From Dinoroseobacter sp049800835 (GTDB taxonomy: Bacteria; Pseudomonadota; Alphaproteobacteria; Rhodobacterales; Rhodobacteraceae), in NCBI RefSeq assembly GCF_049800835.1, contig NZ_JBNAFU010000001.1, positions 1,364,001-1,428,000 of the forward strand: 64,000 nucleotides of DNA, read 5' to 3'. Position numbers and translations under genes: made by a program. The notes under the pieces are model-generated. The model had not been told where the DNA came from and ran no database searches. It saw only the letters and a program-made list of their open reading frames with translations. This document shows, one piece after another, positions 52,499 through 61,784 of the stretch. Numbering within the stretch: the stretch's first letter is position 1; every line of letters starts with the position of its first letter.

Positions 52499-55400
52499 GT
52501 GTTTTCCTCGATCTTCATCGCCCGCCCGAAAACATCATTCGTCATCTCGATCGTCCTGACGATCATGGGTCTTATAGGTTTCACCGTTCTGCCGGTGGAA
52601 CAGTTCCCGGATATCACACCGCCTGTCGTCAACGTCAGCGCGACCTACACCGGCGCAAACTCGGAGACGGTTGAAAACACGGTCGCGGCCCCGATCGAGA
52701 CGCAGGTGAACGGCGTCGACGACATGATCTACATGTCCTCTGACAGCACCGACACCGGGTCCTACAGCCTGTCTGTGACCTTCGAGATCGGAACCGATCC
52801 CGACATCGCGTCGGTCAACGTGCAAAACAGGGTTGCACAGGCCACAGCGTCCTTGCCTACGGAGGTGACATCGTCGGGCGTCGTCACGCAGAAATCGTCC
52901 ACCAACATGCTGATGATCATCACGCTGTCATCGCCAAACGGGACCTATGACGAGGTTTTCCTGTCCAACTACGCATCGATCAACCTCAAGGATGCCCTCG
53001 CCCGCGTGCAGGGAGTTGGTCAGGCTGATGTGATGACCAACTTCGAATATTCCATGCGGATGTGGATGGACCCGGATCGCATGGCTGGTCTGGGCTTGAC
53101 CCCCGCTGACCTGATCGACGCGATCCGCGAACAGAACCTTGAGGTTTCGGCGGGTCAGATCGGCACGCCCCCCATTCCGACCGGGCAGCAGTTCCAGTAT
53201 ACGATCAAGTCGCAAGGTCGCCTGACCACCGTCAACGAGTTCGAGAACATCGTTCTTCGCACCGGGGACGCGGGCAGCATTGTGCGGATCAGGGACGTTG
53301 CGCGGGTCGAGCTGGGGTCCAGCAACTACAGCGCTTCGGGCAGGTTTTCCGGCAACGCCGCCACGGTTCTGGCGATCTATCAGGCGCCTGGCGCGAACGC
53401 ACTGGCGGTGGCCGAGCGCGTAAACGCCGAGCTCGAACGACTCTCGCGCGCGTTTCCAGATGACGTGACATACGACATCCCGTTCGACTCCACGCTGTTT
53501 GTCGAACAATCGCTTCGAGATGTGATCACGACACTGGCACAGACGTTCGTGCTGGTTATCGGGGTCGTGTTCATTTTCCTCGGAAGCGTCCGGGCAACGG
53601 TGATCCCGGCGATCGCAATCCCCGTTTCATTGATCGGGACATTCGCGTTTCTTCTGCTCTTTGGGATGTCGCTCAACACGATTTCTCTGTTTGCGCTGGT
53701 TCTGGCGATCGGGATCGTGGTGGATGATGCAATCGTTGTCGTCGAAAACGTGGAACGGATCATCGCCGAAGAAGGGCTCAGTCCCGCCGAAGCGACGCGC
53801 AAGGCCATGGGGCAGATCACGGGACCGGTGATTGCAACGACGCTGGTCCTTCTGGCGGTTTTCGTACCCGTGACCTTCATGCCCGGCATCAGCGGGCGAC
53901 TTTACTCGCAATTCGCTGTCACGATTTCCACGGCTGTGGTGATTTCATCCATCAACGCACTGACCCTGTCTCCAGCGCTATGCTCGCTGATCCTCAAGCC
54001 GCGCTCCGGGCCGCCAAAGGGTATTCTTGCGGGGTTCGAAAAGGGCATCGACGGTGTTCGATCTGGGTATGTCGGGATCGTGCGGCAACTCGTTCGGGTT
54101 CCTCTGATCGCGGTTGCCATCCTCGGCGCCGTGATCATGGGGTCCGGTACGTTGCTGAGCACGACCCCGGCGGGGTTCATTCCGCTTGAGGATAACGGCT
54201 ATCTCTTTGCAGATGTCCAACTGCCCGATGCAGCGTCTCTGGAGCGGACGGAGGCCGTGACCGACCGGGTCAATGCGCAGATCCTCGCCATACCCGGCGT
54301 TGCCTCCACCGTCGTGGTCAACGGCTTCAGCCTGCTCAACGGCAGCGGGTCCAATGGCGCGATGATCGTTGCGAACCTGACACCCTGGGACGAGCGCACG
54401 ACCGAAGACTTGAGCGCCAACGGCGTGCTGCGCAACATCTTGATGATCGGCAATCAGGAAGCCGCAGCGAGTGTGATCGCGTTCAACCCGCCTCCGATCT
54501 CAGGCCTGGGAATGAGCGCCGGGGTCGAAATGAAGGTTCAGCAAAGCGGTGGAGGAAACGCCCAGGATCTTGCAGCAGCGGTCGGATCTCTGGTGTACGC
54601 AGCCAATCAACGGCCGGAGATGGCGCAGGTCTATTCAACCTTCCGCGCAAATGTGCCCAAGGTCTTTGTCGACTTGGACCGGGAGAAGGCAAAGTCGCTG
54701 GATGTCCCGATCTCGGACGTGTTCCTGACCCTGCAATCGTACATGGGGTCGTACTACGTGAATGACTTCAACCTGTTTGGCCGTGTGTACCGCGTCATGA
54801 TTCAGGCGGATGGCGAGTTCCGCGACACGGTCGATGATCTAAACGCGCTTTACGTGCGATCCCGGCAGGGCGAGATGGTGCCACTCGGCACTTTGATCAG
54901 TGTACGCAATGAACTCGGCCCGGTGGCGCTGAACCGCTACAACATGTTCCGCTCCGCCACCGTAACCGCCGTTCCGGCCGAGGGGTTGTCCACCGGTGAT
55001 GCCATCCGGGTTCTGGAGGAAGAGGCGGCAAACGCCCTCCCCCCGGGATATGCTTATGAATGGACCGGCACTGCCCAACAGCAACAGGCCGCTGGCGGGC
55101 TGGTGTTCGTGATCCTCGCGATGGCGGTGATCTTTGGCTACCTCTTCCTTGTCGCGCAATACGAGAGTTGGACAATGCCGTTCGGCATCCTGCTATCAGT
55201 CACAGTCGCCTTGTTCGGCGCGATTGCGGCCGTGGCCGTGACCGGTGGGGACGTGAACCTTTACACCCAGATCGGGATGATCATGCTGATCGGGCTGGCC
55301 TCAAAGAACGCCATCCTCATTGTCGAATTCGCGATGGAACGGCGTGCGAGCGGGCTCAGCATCCGGGAGGCCGCTATGGAGGCGGCAAGCCAACGCTTCC

Positions 55401-55627
55401 GCGCGGTGATGATGACAGCGTTGTCGTTCCTTCTGGGGGTTATTCCGCTGGTCTTGGCCAGCGGTGCAGGTGCCGCCAGCCAGCAAGCCATCGGCATCGC
55501 AGTCTTTGGCGGGATGCTCGCCGCGACGGTGCTCGGGGTGATCATCGTCCCGGTGCTCTATGTCCTGCTGCAACAGGCACGCGAATGGATGAAAGGCAAG
55601 CCCAAGACCGAGACCCCACAAGTCTGA
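52499..55627 (+). CDS. RND multidrug efflux pump, inner-membrane subunit (AcrB-like)
   Basis: A 1,042-aa HAE1-type pump starting at a GTG. Twelve membrane segments and two large periplasmic loops are evident. The proton-relay residues are conserved: the Asp pair in IGIVVDDAIVVVENVERI of TM4 and the Lys in GLASKNAILIVEFAMERR of TM10. VLPVEQFPDITPPVVNVSA and STNMLMIITLSSPNGTYDE are typical of the porter domain. Substrates are unknown; similar pumps export drugs, bile salts and dyes. Confidence 0.95.
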   Translation: MFSSIFIARPKTSFVISIVLTIMGLIGFTVLPVEQFPDITPPVVNVSATYTGANSETVENTVAAPIETQVNGVDDMIYMSSDSTDTGSYSLSVTFEIGTDPDIASVNVQNRVAQATASLPTEVTSSGVVTQKSSTNMLMIITLSSPNGTYDEVFLSNYASINLKDALARVQGVGQADVMTNFEYSMRMWMDPDRMAGLGLTPADLIDAIREQNLEVSAGQIGTPPIPTGQQFQYTIKSQGRLTTVNEFENIVLRTGDAGSIVRIRDVARVELGSSNYSASGRFSGNAATVLAIYQAPGANALAVAERVNAELERLSRAFPDDVTYDIPFDSTLFVEQSLRDVITTLAQTFVLVIGVVFIFLGSVRATVIPAIAIPVSLIGTFAFLLLFGMSLNTISLFALVLAIGIVVDDAIVVVENVERIIAEEGLSPAEATRKAMGQITGPVIATTLVLLAVFVPVTFMPGISGRLYSQFAVTISTAVVISSINALTLSPALCSLILKPRSGPPKGILAGFEKGIDGVRSGYVGIVRQLVRVPLIAVAILGAVIMGSGTLLSTTPAGFIPLEDNGYLFADVQLPDAASLERTEAVTDRVNAQILAIPGVASTVVVNGFSLLNGSGSNGAMIVANLTPWDERTTEDLSANGVLRNILMIGNQEAAASVIAFNPPPISGLGMSAGVEMKVQQSGGGNAQDLAAAVGSLVYAANQRPEMAQVYSTFRANVPKVFVDLDREKAKSLDVPISDVFLTLQSYMGSYYVNDFNLFGRVYRVMIQADGEFRDTVDDLNALYVRSRQGEMVPLGTLISVRNELGPVALNRYNMFRSATVTAVPAEGLSTGDAIRVLEEEAANALPPGYAYEWTGTAQQQQAAGGLVFVILAMAVIFGYLFLVAQYESWTMPFGILLSVTVALFGAIAAVAVTGGDVNLYTQIGMIMLIGLASKNAILIVEFAMERRASGLSIREAAMEAASQRFRAVMMTALSFLLGVIPLVLASGAGAASQQAIGIAVFGGMLAATVLGVIIVPVLYVLLQQAREWMKGKPKTETPQV

Positions 55628-55644
55628 TCGAGACGCACGCGTTT

Positions 55645-55667
55645 GGCGAGGGCCTTGCCCCCTCGCC
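55645..55667. terminator. Hairpin between convergent RND and peroxidase genes
   Basis: An 8-bp perfect stem, GGCGAGGG (55645-55652) with CCCTCGCC (55660-55667), 7-nt loop. There is no T-run, but it sits in the 64-bp space between two convergent stops. Confidence 0.45.
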
Positions 55668-55691
55668 CGCTGCTTGGTCGGCAGATGCGCC

Positions 55692-57254
55692 CTATTCGGG
55701 CTGCCACTCCGCTCGGGTCATTGCGATGAAGCTGTCACCCACGCCATCCACAAGATTGCGGTCGAGCACATCGCGCAGGGTTTGAGTGCGCGCAATCGCA
55801 CGCCATCCCGGGGCCGAAAATGTCGAGGGCTTGAACACGTGCTTGGACAACAACGGGTTGGTCAGCGCCTGACTGAACGCATCGAGGGCGACAAAGGACA
55901 GAACGAGCGCGGGGAGCGGACTGTTCGGCACACGGTCCTGACAAAACAGGCCGACGAAAAAGTCGACGTCGCGCGGACTATCGTAGAATTCGGACAGCTT
56001 CTGCGCCACATCCGGGTCGGACGAGATCGCGGAAAATGACACCGGACGCCGCTGCCCCAAGTAGTCACAATAATCCGAGAAACTCGCGAGTTGACAGAAG
56101 TGATCCTGGAGAATCGACGCAACCTCGATATGCAACAAGTCGGGATGCGTGTTGCGCGGACCGATTTCTGCCGCCTGTGTCGCGCTGATATCGACAAAGC
56201 TTTGCAGCATCCCGGCGTCCAGAAGCAGTTGATTGTTCATGAAAGTCGTTGGCACCGGACGCGCCGTCCCGCCCCATTTGATCGCATCCGGGATCAGCGC
56301 GTGCCAACGGTAGAGAAGACTGAATTCCGTCGTGATCCAGTTGGGCTTGTTCCAAGGCGCCGTCCAGGCCCCCGACGGGTCGGCGCGCAAGTTGAAGGGC
56401 ATCGGCGAGATGTGGTTGATGTATTCCTCGACCACGATCTTGATGAACATGACGATCACGCAGTTGCGGGCCGTCTCGAACACGCGATCATCATCCCAGT
56501 CGGGATTGTCGGCCTCGATCTCTGCTGCCAGACGGTTGTGTTCCCGTAGAAACAGCGTGTTCAGCATCGCGACCTGTGGCACGGAATTCGCCCTGTCTCC
56601 GCCGAACGCAAAAAGCTTGGCGCGGCGCGCGTCGTCCAGGTCGCTGCTGCCCAGCGGCGGGTCCAGTATCTCGAATTGCGGGTCGACAATGCCATCCTTG
56701 TAGAGGAACGGGGCATAGTCCCCGTCCTTCCCCGGTTGGGTCTTGAGGCGCCCCTTTTTGCCCGCAGTGTCTGACCGCAACCGAAGTGCGTTGGTCTGCG
56801 CCTCCGTACGGCCGTAAAGCGGGCAGAGGTCGATCTCATGGTTAGACGTGTTGCGGCGCAAGCGAGTGCTCTGGCTTTCGCCCTCAAGCGTCAGGTCCTC
56901 TGTCTCCGTACGAATGAACCCGTCCGTCAGGTATTGCGCAAAAGCCGGGAAAAGACAGGTCGATTTCGGGCACATGCGCTGCGTGCCGGCACGCCTTTCG
57001 AACAGGACCTTCAGCTTGTCCGGATCGGGACGTTTCTCAGGGGTCCGCGGTGGCAGGTGACGACCGCTCCAACGGCGGTCGGTCAGGCCCGGCCAACACA
57101 CATAGTCGCGTTCCGTACTGAGTGGATGCGGGCGGCTTCTCGCGCGCCGGACAATGCGATCGATGGCAAAACGGTTCACCCACGCGGCCAGCGGTTCGAT
57201 CGCGGAAATGACAGAAAACAGCACTTTCTGAACAGAGTAAGGCAAACTGAACAT
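55692..57254 (-). CDS. Cyclooxygenase-like haem dioxygenase/peroxidase
   Basis: A 520-aa protein of the animal-peroxidase superfamily, closest by eye to prostaglandin synthases. LYGRTEAQTNALRLR, LNTLFLREHNRLAAEIEADN and IKIVVEEYINHIS follow COX in order. EFSLLYRWHALIPD keeps the catalytic Tyr (315) and proximal haem His (318) of COX Tyr385/His388. In FAQYLTDGFIRT the distal Gln is kept (107) but Asp111 stands where COX has the distal His, so the peroxidase step may be weak or lost. There is no EGF domain and no clear signal peptide. It probably oxygenates an unsaturated fatty acid; product unknown. It lies between an RND pump and cyanase. Confidence 0.82.
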   Translation of the reverse strand: MFSLPYSVQKVLFSVISAIEPLAAWVNRFAIDRIVRRARSRPHPLSTERDYVCWPGLTDRRWSGRHLPPRTPEKRPDPDKLKVLFERRAGTQRMCPKSTCLFPAFAQYLTDGFIRTETEDLTLEGESQSTRLRRNTSNHEIDLCPLYGRTEAQTNALRLRSDTAGKKGRLKTQPGKDGDYAPFLYKDGIVDPQFEILDPPLGSSDLDDARRAKLFAFGGDRANSVPQVAMLNTLFLREHNRLAAEIEADNPDWDDDRVFETARNCVIVMFIKIVVEEYINHISPMPFNLRADPSGAWTAPWNKPNWITTEFSLLYRWHALIPDAIKWGGTARPVPTTFMNNQLLLDAGMLQSFVDISATQAAEIGPRNTHPDLLHIEVASILQDHFCQLASFSDYCDYLGQRRPVSFSAISSDPDVAQKLSEFYDSPRDVDFFVGLFCQDRVPNSPLPALVLSFVALDAFSQALTNPLLSKHVFKPSTFSAPGWRAIARTQTLRDVLDRNLVDGVGDSFIAMTRAEWQPE

Positions 57255-57357
57255 GACAAAGAACTCCCCAAGGCATCAATGAATGCGCCAGTCTTCCTCA
57301 TCCCGGTGTTAGTTTCCAGTTATTCGAGCGTTTGCGGCCTGCGTTAAAAGTAAGAAC

Positions 57358-57383
57358 GCCGCGCCCCGGCTTTGGGACGCGGC
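57358..57383 (-). terminator. Terminator of the cyanate operon
   Basis: Stem GCCGCG/CGCGGC (57358-57363 with 57378-57383), three more pairs inside, then GTTCTTACTTTTAA on the minus strand, 32 bp after the cynS stop. Confidence 0.6.
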
Positions 57384-57414
57384 ATCGTGAACTCACGCAA
57401 AACACGCGCGAGGT

Positions 57415-57885
57415 TTACCAGCTGTTATAGGCCAAGTACTTGCCGGACATCTCGATCTTGACCCGGTCACCCTTGGGGTTCGGGACCTTGGTGATCTGCA
57501 TATCGAAGTCGATGGCCGACATGATGCCGGTGCCGAATTTCTCTTCGATCAGGGCCTTGATGGTGGGGCCGTAGACGCCAACGATTTCATAGAGGCGGTA
57601 GATACACGGGTCCGTTGGCACGGCCTGTTCCCAAACCTTTGTCGGACTTTCCTCCAACACGCTCGCCGCTTCTTGCGGCAGTCCGAGAACCGTGCAGAGC
57701 GTCTTGGCGTTTTCCAAAGGCAGGGCGTTCATGCCCATCGCGGCGGAATGCGTGTAAACAGGGGACATATCGATCTTTTCAGCGATCTCTTCCCAGCTCA
57801 TGCCGGAAGTCTTCTTGGCCGAAAGGATCATCATTGTGACGTCCTCTTTTGTCATCATGGCGGGTACCTCGAACGTGTCCTTCAT
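57415..57885 (-). CDS. cynS: Cyanate hydratase (cyanase)
   Basis: A 156-aa enzyme, the same length as E. coli cyanase, from the ATG at 57885 with GAGGAGG upstream. It converts cyanate and bicarbonate to ammonia and CO2. The N-terminal helix-turn-helix-like domain is followed by the catalytic domain with Arg and Glu in CIYRLYEIVGVYG and Ser in GTGIMSAIDF. It is the last gene of the cyanate transporter operon. Confidence 0.97.
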   Translation of the reverse strand: MKDTFEVPAMMTKEDVTMMILSAKKTSGMSWEEIAEKIDMSPVYTHSAAMGMNALPLENAKTLCTVLGLPQEAASVLEESPTKVWEQAVPTDPCIYRLYEIVGVYGPTIKALIEEKFGTGIMSAIDFDMQITKVPNPKGDRVKIEMSGKYLAYNSW

Positions 57886-57907
57886 GGGGTCCTCCTCAGT
57901 CATTGAA

Positions 57908-58411
57908 TTAGAGGCCGAGCGCGCTCAGACCTGGGTGATCGTCGGGCCGCGGACCGTGCGGCCAGTGAAACAAACGCTGGTCTTCTGAAATCGCGACATC
58001 GTTGATCGACGCATGGCGCACGGCCATGTAGCCGTGCGCGTCGAACTCCCAGTTTTCGTTGCCATGGGCCCGAAACCAGTTGCCGTCCGTATCGTGGTAC
58101 TCGTAGCAGAACCGCACAGCGATGCGGTTCTCCGCATGGGCCCAGATTTCCTTGATCAAACGGTAGCCATTCTCGGTTGCCCACTTGCGGGTGAGAAAGG
58201 CCTCGACCTCTGCCCGGCCATTCAGGAACTCGGAGCGATTGCGCCATTTTGTGTCGGGCGTGTAGGCCAACGCGACCTTTTTCGGGTCGCGTGTGTTCCA
58301 GGCATTTTCCGCCATACGCACCTTCTGTACGGCCTCGTCATAGGAAAAAGGTGGCACCGGAGGACGTGGTGCGATTGCGGCCTCCGGCGCCAGAGTTGCC
58401 TCAGAGGTCAT
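57908..58411 (-). CDS. NTF2-like protein, DUF1348
   Basis: A 167-aa protein of the nuclear transport factor 2 fold: KVALAYTPDTKWRNRSEFLN, AVRFCYEYHDTDGNWFRAHG and NENWEFDAHGYMAVRHASIND are the DUF1348 strands. Function is unknown; members occur beside nitrile and cyanate genes. It overlaps the ATPase gene by 4 bp and precedes cynS by 22 bp, so a role in cyanate handling is likely. Confidence 0.87.
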   Translation of the reverse strand: MTSEATLAPEAAIAPRPPVPPFSYDEAVQKVRMAENAWNTRDPKKVALAYTPDTKWRNRSEFLNGRAEVEAFLTRKWATENGYRLIKEIWAHAENRIAVRFCYEYHDTDGNWFRAHGNENWEFDAHGYMAVRHASINDVAISEDQRLFHWPHGPRPDDHPGLSALGL

Positions 58412-59346
58412 TGGTTCACCGCCCGCAATGTCGGAGCGTCGGGCTTGATCCGCGCAGGCTCGGGGTCCGGAACAGACGCTGCGGCCGGACGAGATGCTTT
58501 CTGGCCGGGACGCACGGTTTCAGGCTTGTTGTCGTCAGCACCTGTCGGCGCACCGGACAGCTCCTTGGATCTTTCACCAAGGAAGTGCACGAGATGGTTG
58601 CGGATGGCATAATAATTCGGGTCATCGATGACTTCTGTCCGTGACCGCGGACGTGGAAGATTGATCTCGACCGACTCCGCGACCCGTGCATAGGGGCCGT
58701 TGGACATCAGCAGAATTCGATCCGCGAGGAAAATAGCCTCGTCGATATCATGGGTGATCATGAAAACGGTCTGCTCGGTCCCGCTCCAGATCTTGACCAG
58801 TTCGTCCTGAATGGTGCCGCGCGTCAGCGCGTCCAACGCACCGAAAGGCTCGTCCAACAGCAACAACTTGGGGTGATTGGCAAACGCCCGCGCAATGGAT
58901 ACCCGCTGCCGCATCCCGCCCGAAAGCTGCGCAGGCTTTCGATGGATTGCTTCTCCCTCCAGCCCCACCATCGCAAGGTAGTCTCGGGCGTGTGCCTCGA
59001 CTTTGTCTTTCGACCAGTCAGGGTAGCGCGCCTTCACACCGAAAATGACGTTCTTGAGGGCGCTGAGCCATGGCAGAAGGGAATAGTTCTGAAACACGAC
59101 GCCCCGGTCCAAAGACGGACCGGACACCGCAAACCCGTCCATCTTGACGACCCCGGAGCTTGGCTCCGCAAGCCCTGCGAGGATGTTCATGATCGTGGAT
59201 TTGCCGCACCCAGAGTGGCCCAGGATACAGACAAACTCCCCCTTTTCGATCCCGAAGGTGGCATTCTCGAACACGGTCAATGTGCCGCCACTTCCATCGG
59301 GAAACTGTTGGGTCAGGCGTTCGACGCTGACATAGGGTTTAGACAT
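58408..59346 (-). CDS. Cyanate/nitrate-type ABC transporter ATP-binding protein
   Basis: A 312-aa NrtD/CynD-type ATPase. Walker A GHSGCGKST, signature LSGGMRQRVS, Walker B LLLLDEPFGALDALT, switch MITHDIDEA. The last ~55 aa are a Pro/Ala-rich tail (RPGQKASRPAAASVPDPEPA) beyond the normal end, of unknown use. It overlaps the NTF2-like gene by 4 bp. Confidence 0.9.
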   Translation of the reverse strand: MSKPYVSVERLTQQFPDGSGGTLTVFENATFGIEKGEFVCILGHSGCGKSTIMNILAGLAEPSSGVVKMDGFAVSGPSLDRGVVFQNYSLLPWLSALKNVIFGVKARYPDWSKDKVEAHARDYLAMVGLEGEAIHRKPAQLSGGMRQRVSIARAFANHPKLLLLDEPFGALDALTRGTIQDELVKIWSGTEQTVFMITHDIDEAIFLADRILLMSNGPYARVAESVEINLPRPRSRTEVIDDPNYYAIRNHLVHFLGERSKELSGAPTGADDNKPETVRPGQKASRPAAASVPDPEPARIKPDAPTLRAVNQ

Positions 59347-59355
59347 GCGTTTTCC

Positions 59356-60189
59356 TTATTCGGCATAGGCCACAGCACGGCTGAGGGCGCCGAAACAGGC
59401 GTCCAGCAGCATGCCGACAATGCCGATCATGAGGATGGAGAAGATGACAGACGTCAGGTCGAGGTTGTTCCACTCGTTCCAGACATAATATCCGATCCCG
59501 GTGCCACCGACGAGCATCTCGGCCGCGACTATCACAAGCCACGCGATCCCGATGGAAATGCGCATCCCTGTGATGATTGTCGGCGCTGCCGCCGGCAGGA
59601 TCACCGTGAAGGCCGTCTTGAATGGACCCAGCTCATGCGTGCGCGCAACGTTGACCCAGTCTTGTCGGACGCCGGCGACACCAAAGGCAGTGTTGATCAG
59701 CATGGGCCAAATGGAACAGATGAAGATCACGAAGATCGCGCTCGCCTCGCTGTCCTGAATGATGAAGAGAGCCAGAGGCATCCACGCCAGCGGAGAGATC
59801 GGGCGCAGCACCTGAATGAACGGATTCAGCGCCTTGTAGGCCACCGGTGACATGCCGATCAGGAAGCCCAGCGGAATGGCCACCATCGCCGCCAGCGCGT
59901 ACCCCGCCAAGACACGGTAGATCGAGTATCCGATCTGTATGCCGATGCCCTTGTCATTGGGGCCAGCGTCATAAAACGGATTGCTCAGCTCTTCCCATGC
60001 TTTGGCCAACACCTCGGATGGCGGGGGCACGCCCGCCTTGGGCGCACCACCACCGGTCAGAAGCTCGTACTCGGTCAGCTCGCCCGCTGCCTGCTGCGCT
60101 GGAATGGAGAGCTCCCACACAAGGAGCCCTCCGACCAGCAGCAGGACCGACAGCAAGGCAGCCCGTTGGTTGAGCGAGAGCATCCCCAT
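59356..60189 (-). CDS. Cyanate/nitrate-type ABC transporter permease
   Basis: A 277-aa BPD-type permease with an N-terminal helix (QRAALLSVLLLVGGLLVWEL) and five further helices. The EAA loop is ARTHELGPFKTAFTVILPAAAPTI in two parts, which docks onto the ATPase. It belongs to the NrtB/CynB/SsuC group. Confidence 0.9.
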   Translation of the reverse strand: MGMLSLNQRAALLSVLLLVGGLLVWELSIPAQQAAGELTEYELLTGGGAPKAGVPPPSEVLAKAWEELSNPFYDAGPNDKGIGIQIGYSIYRVLAGYALAAMVAIPLGFLIGMSPVAYKALNPFIQVLRPISPLAWMPLALFIIQDSEASAIFVIFICSIWPMLINTAFGVAGVRQDWVNVARTHELGPFKTAFTVILPAAAPTIITGMRISIGIAWLVIVAAEMLVGGTGIGYYVWNEWNNLDLTSVIFSILMIGIVGMLLDACFGALSRAVAYAE

Positions 60190-60192
60190 GGG

Positions 60193-61581
60193 TCAGCCCT
60201 GACCAATCGCGAAGCTGGACACGTAACCTTCCGGGTCGGCCGGATCGAAGGTCTTGCCCATGATCGTGTGAGTCTTGTAGGTGACGTCCGGCGCGTCGTA
60301 GCCAAGGTCTTCCATGACCTTCTTGGCGTCGGCTGCAAGATAGACCTGTTCTGCCACGCCACGATAGTCGACATCGCCCTCGATGTAGCCCCAGCGCTTC
60401 ATCTGTGTCAGGATCCAGACGCCCATCGAATGCCACGGGAAAGGATCGAAATCGATCCGGTCCGGCACGCGCTGCACCTCGCCCAGACCATCTGCAAACG
60501 TGCCGGTCAGGACCTGCTCGATCACGGGGACCGGCTGGTTGAGATAGTTTGTGGGAGCAATGGCCGCCGAGATTTCCTTGCGGTTGTCCGGGTTGGAGGC
60601 GAACTGTGTGGCGTCGATAATCGACTTCAGCAGAGCGCCGTAGGTGTTCGGCAGTTCCTGCGCAAAGCTCAGCGGTGCTGCGAACGCACAGCACGGATGC
60701 CCTTCCCAGATGTCCTTGGTCAGCAGGTGGATGTAGCCAATCCCCTCCCAAACCGCGCGCTGGTTGAAAGGATCCGGGCTGAGGTAGCCATCGAGGTTGC
60801 CAGCGCGCAAGTTTGCGACCATTTCTGGCGGCGGGACCACGCGGATCTGGATGTCGACATCCGGGTCGAGCCCAAATTCAGCCACGTAGTAGCGCAACAG
60901 GAAGTTGTGCATCGAATACTCGAACGGCACGCCGAAGGTGAACCCCTTCCACTGTGTCGGATCGCGCTTGTCGAGGTGTTCGTTGGACAGAACGATTGCC
61001 TGACCGTTGATGTTTTCCACCGCAGGCATGATGTACGGCTCGGCCACGGACCCGGCCCCCAAGGTCATGGCCAAGGGCATTGGTGTCAGCATGTGCGACG
61101 CGTCGTATTCACCAGACAGCGATTTGTCCCGCGCCACTGCCCAGCCCGCGGTCTTGATGACCTGTGCATTCAGGCCGTAGCGTTCATAAAATCCCATGGG
61201 TTGGGCCATGATGATCGGCGTCGCGCAGGTGATCGGCACGAACCCGATGTTCAGGTCGGTTTTCTCTGGCGGTCCGAGGTTATCGAGGATCGCGGCCTTG
61301 GCCTTGTCCATCGGAAAGACGGACGCGAGCGCCGCGGCCACCGTGCTACCGCCCAGCATTCCCATGAAGGACCGACGCCCAATGTCATTCTGGCCAAAGA
61401 CAGAGCGGACAATCGCGCTTTCGACCGCGCGCTCCATCATGTCTTCGGAAGACATCTGGGCGGGTTCGCGATGACCCTCATCATGGCCGTGGCCAGACAG
61501 GCATCCGTCGCAGCCGCAGTCGGCACCATGGCGCAGATCAGTCTTTTCGGAGAATGGATTTCCAAGGCTCTTGATGGTCAT
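60193..61581 (-). CDS. Cyanate/nitrate-type ABC transporter substrate-binding protein
   Basis: A 462-aa NrtA/CmpA/CynA-type binding protein. The ATG at 61581 has AGGGGG upstream. A twin-arginine signal (GRRSFMGMLGGSTVAAALAS) is preceded by an unusually long ~75-aa leader containing a Cys/His-rich patch (GADCGCDGCLSGHGHDEGH). The binding domain starts with KTDLNIGFVPITCATPIIMA. With cynS and DUF1348 in the operon, cyanate is the likely ligand; nitrate is an alternative. Confidence 0.88.
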   Translation of the reverse strand: MTIKSLGNPFSEKTDLRHGADCGCDGCLSGHGHDEGHREPAQMSSEDMMERAVESAIVRSVFGQNDIGRRSFMGMLGGSTVAAALASVFPMDKAKAAILDNLGPPEKTDLNIGFVPITCATPIIMAQPMGFYERYGLNAQVIKTAGWAVARDKSLSGEYDASHMLTPMPLAMTLGAGSVAEPYIMPAVENINGQAIVLSNEHLDKRDPTQWKGFTFGVPFEYSMHNFLLRYYVAEFGLDPDVDIQIRVVPPPEMVANLRAGNLDGYLSPDPFNQRAVWEGIGYIHLLTKDIWEGHPCCAFAAPLSFAQELPNTYGALLKSIIDATQFASNPDNRKEISAAIAPTNYLNQPVPVIEQVLTGTFADGLGEVQRVPDRIDFDPFPWHSMGVWILTQMKRWGYIEGDVDYRGVAEQVYLAADAKKVMEDLGYDAPDVTYKTHTIMGKTFDPADPEGYVSSFAIGQG

Positions 61582-61716
61582 GCGGACCCCCTGTTGGATG
61601 CATTTGCTCCAATGTTCCGCACGGACTGCGCCTTGCACAGCACCCGCCCAACATTTGTGCAGGACAGGAATCCCTCAATTTTTCAGATATTTAAACACAC
61701 TGTGGCACTAGGTTGA

Positions 61717-61734
61717 GTTACGAAATCTCGTAAC
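61717..61734. promoter_or_regulatory. Palindrome GTTACGA-N4-TCGTAAC
   Basis: Seven-bp perfect arms, in the 203-bp space between the divergent cyn operon and the AAA+ activator. Directly followed by a second palindrome with the same TTACGA core. Confidence 0.65.
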
Positions 61735-61735
61735 T

Positions 61736-61749
61736 TACGAAATTTCGTA
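61736..61749. promoter_or_regulatory. Palindrome TACGAAATTTCGTA
   Basis: A perfect 14-bp palindrome, 1 bp after the first one and 35 bp before the activator ATG. The tandem pair is probably the binding site of the activator dimer or oligomer. Confidence 0.65.
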
Positions 61750-61784
61750 TTGCCGGACACGGCGGCAGCCGCACCATTGTCAAT

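Noticed and set aside
60166..61716. 516-codon open frame on the plus strand
   Set aside because: Antisense to the cyanate binding protein; no recognisable domain.
61703..61717. Sigma-54 promoter (TGGCAC element)
   Set aside because: TGGCAC is present but the GC of the -12 element is not at the required distance on this strand, and none is seen on the other.
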